Origin: Pirellulaceae bacterium
GTDB lineage: Bacteria; Planctomycetota; Planctomycetia; Pirellulales; Pirellulaceae
Assembly: GCA_020846515.1 (NCBI GenBank)
Contig: JADLDX010000587.1
Coordinates: 1-9,871, forward strand
Reading direction: 5' to 3'
Length of the DNA stretch: 9,871 nt
Below the pieces are notes generated by a model that saw only the letters and a list, made by a program, of their open reading frames with translations, searched no databases and was not told the DNA's origin. Below, one piece after another: positions 7,878 through 9,871 of the stretch. Both the position numbers and the translations under genes were made by a program. Every line of letters starts with the position of its first letter. The first letter of the stretch is position 1.

Positions 7878-9308
7878 TTAGGCTAAGAGTTCGCGTATGA
7901 CCCGACCGTGGACATCGGTCAAGCGGAAATCTCGGCCAGCATGATGGTAGGTCAATCGCGTATGATCGAAACCCATTAAGTGCAACATCGTGGCGTGCAA
8001 GTCATGTACGTGAACTTTGTTTTCGATTGCGCGATAGCCAAAATCATCCGTATTCCCGTAGGCCATGCCGCCTTTGACTCCTCCGCCCGCCATCCACACG
8101 GTAAATCCATGGTGGTTGTGGTCCCGGCCGGTGGGATTGCCGCCCCCAATCGGGATCTCCACGGCTGGTGTTCTACCGAACTCACCACCGCAAATAACTA
8201 ACGTTTCGTCCAGTAGCCCACGTTGCGCAAGGTCTGTCAGGAGAGCCGCGATGGGGCCATCCGCTTCCTGGCCGAGTCTCCGGTGTTCGCCGGCAATGTT
8301 GCTGTGTGAGTCCCAAGGTTGTACATCACCGTGATAGCACTGTACCACGCGCACGCCCCGCTCGATCAACCGTCGAGCGATCAACAATTGACGACCATGT
8401 ACAGTATCGGACTTGTACAACTGGTGAATGTGTTGCGGTTCGTCGGCAATATCCAGAGCATCGGTGGCTTCCATCTGCATTCGGAACGCTAGTTCAAACG
8501 ATTGAATGCGAGCTTCGAGATTGGCGTCTTCCTGTCGCGTCTGACGATGCTGCTGGTTCAGCGCAGACAACAGATCGAGTTGTTTGCGTTGCTGCGCTAA
8601 TGGCAAGTTCGGATTCTGTATGTTGGCGATGAGCTCTTGGGCTACCTTTTTACGAGAGTCGAGATAGGTGCCCTGATAGATACCAGGCAAGAACGAACTG
8701 CGCCAGTTGGAGGAGTCAGCCACGGGCAGGCCGGGACAGAGAGTCACAAAGCCAGGCAAGTTCTGGTTCTCGCAACCCAAGCCATAGGTCAGCCACGACC
8801 CATAACTGGGCCGCGATAGGCGTTCATCGCCCGTATTCATTAACCGCATGCTCTGTTCGTGATTGGGTGTGTTGGCATACATCGATCGAACTACGCACAG
8901 ACGGTCGGCATGCTGGCTAGCGGTTCGCTGGAATACTTCACTGCACCACAGACCGCTTTCACCATACTGCTGAAATCGAAAAGGAGAGGCTAACGCTACA
9001 CCGGTTTCGCGTTCGGTAGTCAAATTTCCAATCGGCAGTCGCTTACCACCCCAGCGCGTCAACTCTGGTTTAGGATCCCACGTGTCGACTTGGGATGGAC
9101 CACCATTCAGGTAGACATGGATGATGTGCTTGGCGCGTGGAGCAAAATGAGGCTCGCGTGGTGATAGTGGCCCGCGGACATTGCTGTCGGCAGAGGTCGG
9201 CTGCTGCAACAAAACCGGCAGTGCCAGCATGCCGAGCCCCGTACCCAAGCTGAGCAACAGTTCACGCCGCGACGGCGAATGCAACTCGGATTCCATGGAC
9301 GATCGCAT
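7878..9308 (-). CDS. DUF1501 family protein, Tat-exported
   Basis: This is a full-length DUF1501 protein (476 residues), a family in the alkaline phosphatase/sulfatase-like fold group with no established reaction. The N-terminus carries a twin-arginine signal, SRRELL at 13-18 followed by a hydrophobic stretch to about 34, so export in folded form is likely. Family motifs in order are YLNGGPSQVDTWDPKP (65-80), HGDVQPWDSHSN (326-337), GGEFGRTP (374-381), GRDHNHHGFTVWMAGGGVKGG (394-414), HVHDLHATMLHLMGFDHTRLTY (433-454) and GRDFRLTDVHG (458-468). The conserved His/Asp/Glu residues resemble a metal site, but catalysis is unproven. I use ATG 9308; ATG 9296 would remove only four residues. The gene converges on the exporter genes and follows a DUF1553 gene on the same strand, the usual planctomycete pairing. 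A 13-bp palindrome (9356-9368) and a MITE-like element lie upstream. Confidence 0.96.
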   Translation of the reverse strand: MRSSMESELHSPSRRELLLSLGTGLGMLALPVLLQQPTSADSNVRGPLSPREPHFAPRAKHIIHVYLNGGPSQVDTWDPKPELTRWGGKRLPIGNLTTERETGVALASPFRFQQYGESGLWCSEVFQRTASQHADRLCVVRSMYANTPNHEQSMRLMNTGDERLSRPSYGSWLTYGLGCENQNLPGFVTLCPGLPVADSSNWRSSFLPGIYQGTYLDSRKKVAQELIANIQNPNLPLAQQRKQLDLLSALNQQHRQTRQEDANLEARIQSFELAFRMQMEATDALDIADEPQHIHQLYKSDTVHGRQLLIARRLIERGVRVVQCYHGDVQPWDSHSNIAGEHRRLGQEADGPIAALLTDLAQRGLLDETLVICGGEFGRTPAVEIPIGGGNPTGRDHNHHGFTVWMAGGGVKGGMAYGNTDDFGYRAIENKVHVHDLHATMLHLMGFDHTRLTYHHAGRDFRLTDVHGRVIRELLA

Positions 9309-9355
9309 GATAGTTTCTTAATAGGTATGGTTGGTGCGTTCGGGTGCGCGTGAGT

Positions 9356-9368
9356 TCAGATGATCTGA
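9356..9368. promoter_or_regulatory. 13-bp palindrome upstream of DUF1501
   Basis: TCAGAT (9356-9361), a central G, and ATCTGA (9363-9368) form a perfect dyad about 48 bases upstream of the DUF1501 start. The size and position would suit an operator for a dimeric regulator. No promoter hexamers can be placed with confidence next to it, and a short palindrome can occur by chance. Confidence 0.25.
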
Positions 9369-9411
9369 CTGCCTCAGGCCAGGCAGGCAACGCTGTGAAG
9401 CATTTCAGAAG

Positions 9412-9432
9412 CGGAACGGCGCAAGCCGTCCG
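9412..9432 (+). repeat. Hairpin with GCAA tetraloop, inverted copy
   Basis: CGG (9412-9414) pairs with CCG (9430-9432), and ACGGC (9416-9420) with GCCGT (9425-9429), around the loop GCAA (9421-9424), with one bulged A. This is the inverted relative of the two hairpins at 9448-9530. The stem bases CGGC/GCCG replace GGGC/GCCC there, so pairing is kept although the bases changed. Confidence 0.6.
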
Positions 9433-9447
9433 GTATATCCCGGTAGT

Positions 9448-9489
9448 TATAGGAACCGGAGGGCTTGCGCCCAACCGCTACAAATGCCG
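9448..9489 (+). repeat. 42-base tandem repeat, unit 1
   Basis: This unit runs from TATAGGAACCGG to ACAAATGCCG and is repeated directly at 9490-9530. Its centre forms a hairpin, GGGC (9461-9464), loop TTGC, GCCC (9469-9472), with flanking CGG/CCG that can pair across an asymmetric A/AA mismatch. Read on the minus strand the loop is GCAA, a GNRA tetraloop. Confidence 0.75.
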
Positions 9490-9530
9490 TATAGGAACCG
9501 GAGGGCTTGGGCCCAACCGCTACAAATGCG
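9490..9530 (+). repeat. 42-base tandem repeat, unit 2
   Basis: This unit is nearly identical to 9448-9489. It differs by C to G in the loop region (GGGC 9503-9506, loop TTGG, GCCC 9511-9514) and lacks one base at the end. The high identity suggests a recent local duplication. Confidence 0.75.
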
Positions 9531-9549
9531 TTGCCAGGCAGGGGTGGGG

Positions 9550-9871
9550 TCAATCCACGAACAGCAGTTCATTGCTCATAAGCAGCACCTGCGCCAGTTG
9601 TTCAAGCGTTGCGGAGTTTACAAATTCACTGGCCAATGTCAGTTCTTCCGGGCGGGGGCGACGACCATGCACGCGTCGATATAGCTCTACGACTTCCTCT
9701 GTGACTTCTTCTAATGCGATATCTGTTACGGTGACATCTTTCGCGGTCTCGTCGCGGCTGCCAGACGTCTGAACCAAGCTCGCCAGAGCGCGACTACGCG
9801 CGAGGACAAAGCTGGAGTTCATGGCGAACAGCGCTTGCTGAGGTACGGTGGTCGCTGTCCGCCGCGGGGTC
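9550..9871 (-). CDS. DUF1553 (PSD1) domain protein, C-terminal part
   Basis: Only the last 106 residues are in the window; the gene continues past the right edge, so the ATG at 9822 is an internal Met and not a start. The visible sequence opens with TPRRTATTVPQQALFAMNSSFV, the motif typical of the DUF1553 C-terminus. It continues with ALEEVTEEVVELYRRVHGRRPRPEEL and ends LAQVLLMSNELLFVD, also typical (family members often read LLNSNEFLYVD). Complete family members are secreted planctomycete proteins of about 700-1100 residues, usually with DUF1549 and sometimes a cytochrome c-like domain at the N-terminus; that part is not visible. It lies upstream of and co-oriented with the DUF1501 gene, the standard pair. 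The function is unknown. Confidence 0.92.
   Translation of the reverse strand, partial: TPRRTATTVPQQALFAMNSSFVLARSRALASLVQTSGSRDETAKDVTVTDIALEEVTEEVVELYRRVHGRRPRPEELTLASEFVNSATLEQLAQVLLMSNELLFVD

Larger units (their letters stand above)
9388..9533. mobile_element. MITE-like palindromic element with 9-bp flanking duplications
   Basis: The 146-base segment starts with CAACGC (9388-9393) and ends with its reverse complement GCGTTG (9528-9533). Immediately outside on both sides is CCAGGCAGG (9379-9387 and 9534-9542), as expected for a target-site duplication. Inside, the left part (9400-9440) and the right part (9490-9530) are imperfect inverted copies: both carry GCATTT, AGCGG, GGCGCAAGCC or a close variant, and TCCGGT when read in the same sense. 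The right part is doubled as a 42-base tandem repeat. There is no coding capacity, so it would need a transposase in trans. Alternatively it is a cluster of REP-type hairpins rather than a transposed unit. Confidence 0.6.
9309..9549. other. Spacer between DUF1553 and DUF1501 genes
   Basis: This 241-base gap is mostly filled by the MITE-like element (9388-9533) and its flanking direct repeats. The remainder holds a short palindrome (9356-9368). I see no gene; the 142-residue plus-strand frame at 9344-9772 reads antisense through the DUF1553 gene. Without the element and one copy of the direct repeat the gap would be about 86 bases. Confidence 0.55.

Noticed and set aside
9448..9530. Possible short CRISPR array
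   Set aside because: There are only two units, directly adjacent with no spacer between them, and no cas genes in the window. A tandem duplication explains it.
9344..9772. 142-residue plus-strand frame at the right end
   Set aside because: It is antisense to the DUF1553 C-terminus and reads through the tandem repeat; low complexity at its end.

Overview
The window looks like chromosomal DNA of a planctomycete, most likely of the Pirellula/Rhodopirellula type. The strongest evidence is at the right end: a Tat-exported DUF1501 protein beside the C-terminus of a DUF1553 (PSD1) protein, a pairing very abundant in that phylum. Supporting signs are a small membrane protein with the N-terminal 'NPYAP' motif common in planctomycete hypothetical proteins, alternative GTG/TTG codons in frame upstream of likely ATG starts, and no clear Shine-Dalgarno sequences. 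The genus is an inference; no rRNA or other marker gene is present.

Layout. Positions 1-534 hold no convincing gene but contain one copy of a hairpin-bearing dispersed repeat (204-330). A small four-helix membrane protein gene follows (535-1017, +). A second copy of the repeat in the same orientation (1054-1191) lies in a 455-base non-coding stretch that also holds a strong hairpin and a good sigma-70-like promoter (about 1385-1412). Next is a same-strand export cluster: an HlyD/MacA-type periplasmic adaptor (1473-3101), a MacB-type ABC permease without an ATPase domain (3214-4485, possibly starting at GTG 3088 inside the adaptor gene), and an unusually large TolC-like outer-membrane factor that is probably a lipoprotein (4756-7860). 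Only 17 bases after it, convergent on the minus strand, is the DUF1501 gene (7878-9308). Upstream of that, on the same strand, is the C-terminal part of a DUF1553 gene (9550-9871, cut by the window edge).

The three export genes can supply the inner-membrane permease, periplasmic adaptor and outer-membrane duct of a tripartite MacAB-TolC-like system. The expected LolD/MacB-type ATPase is absent from the window, so energy coupling must come from a gene elsewhere. The DUF1553 and DUF1501 genes form the usual co-oriented planctomycete pair, of unknown biochemical role outside the cytoplasm.

The most distinctive non-coding structure is a compact MITE-like element at 9388-9533 between DUF1553 and DUF1501. 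It has inverted terminal segments, three related GNRA/NNAA-loop hairpins (two as a 42-base tandem repeat), and flanking 9-base direct repeats (CCAGGCAGG) that look like a target-site duplication.
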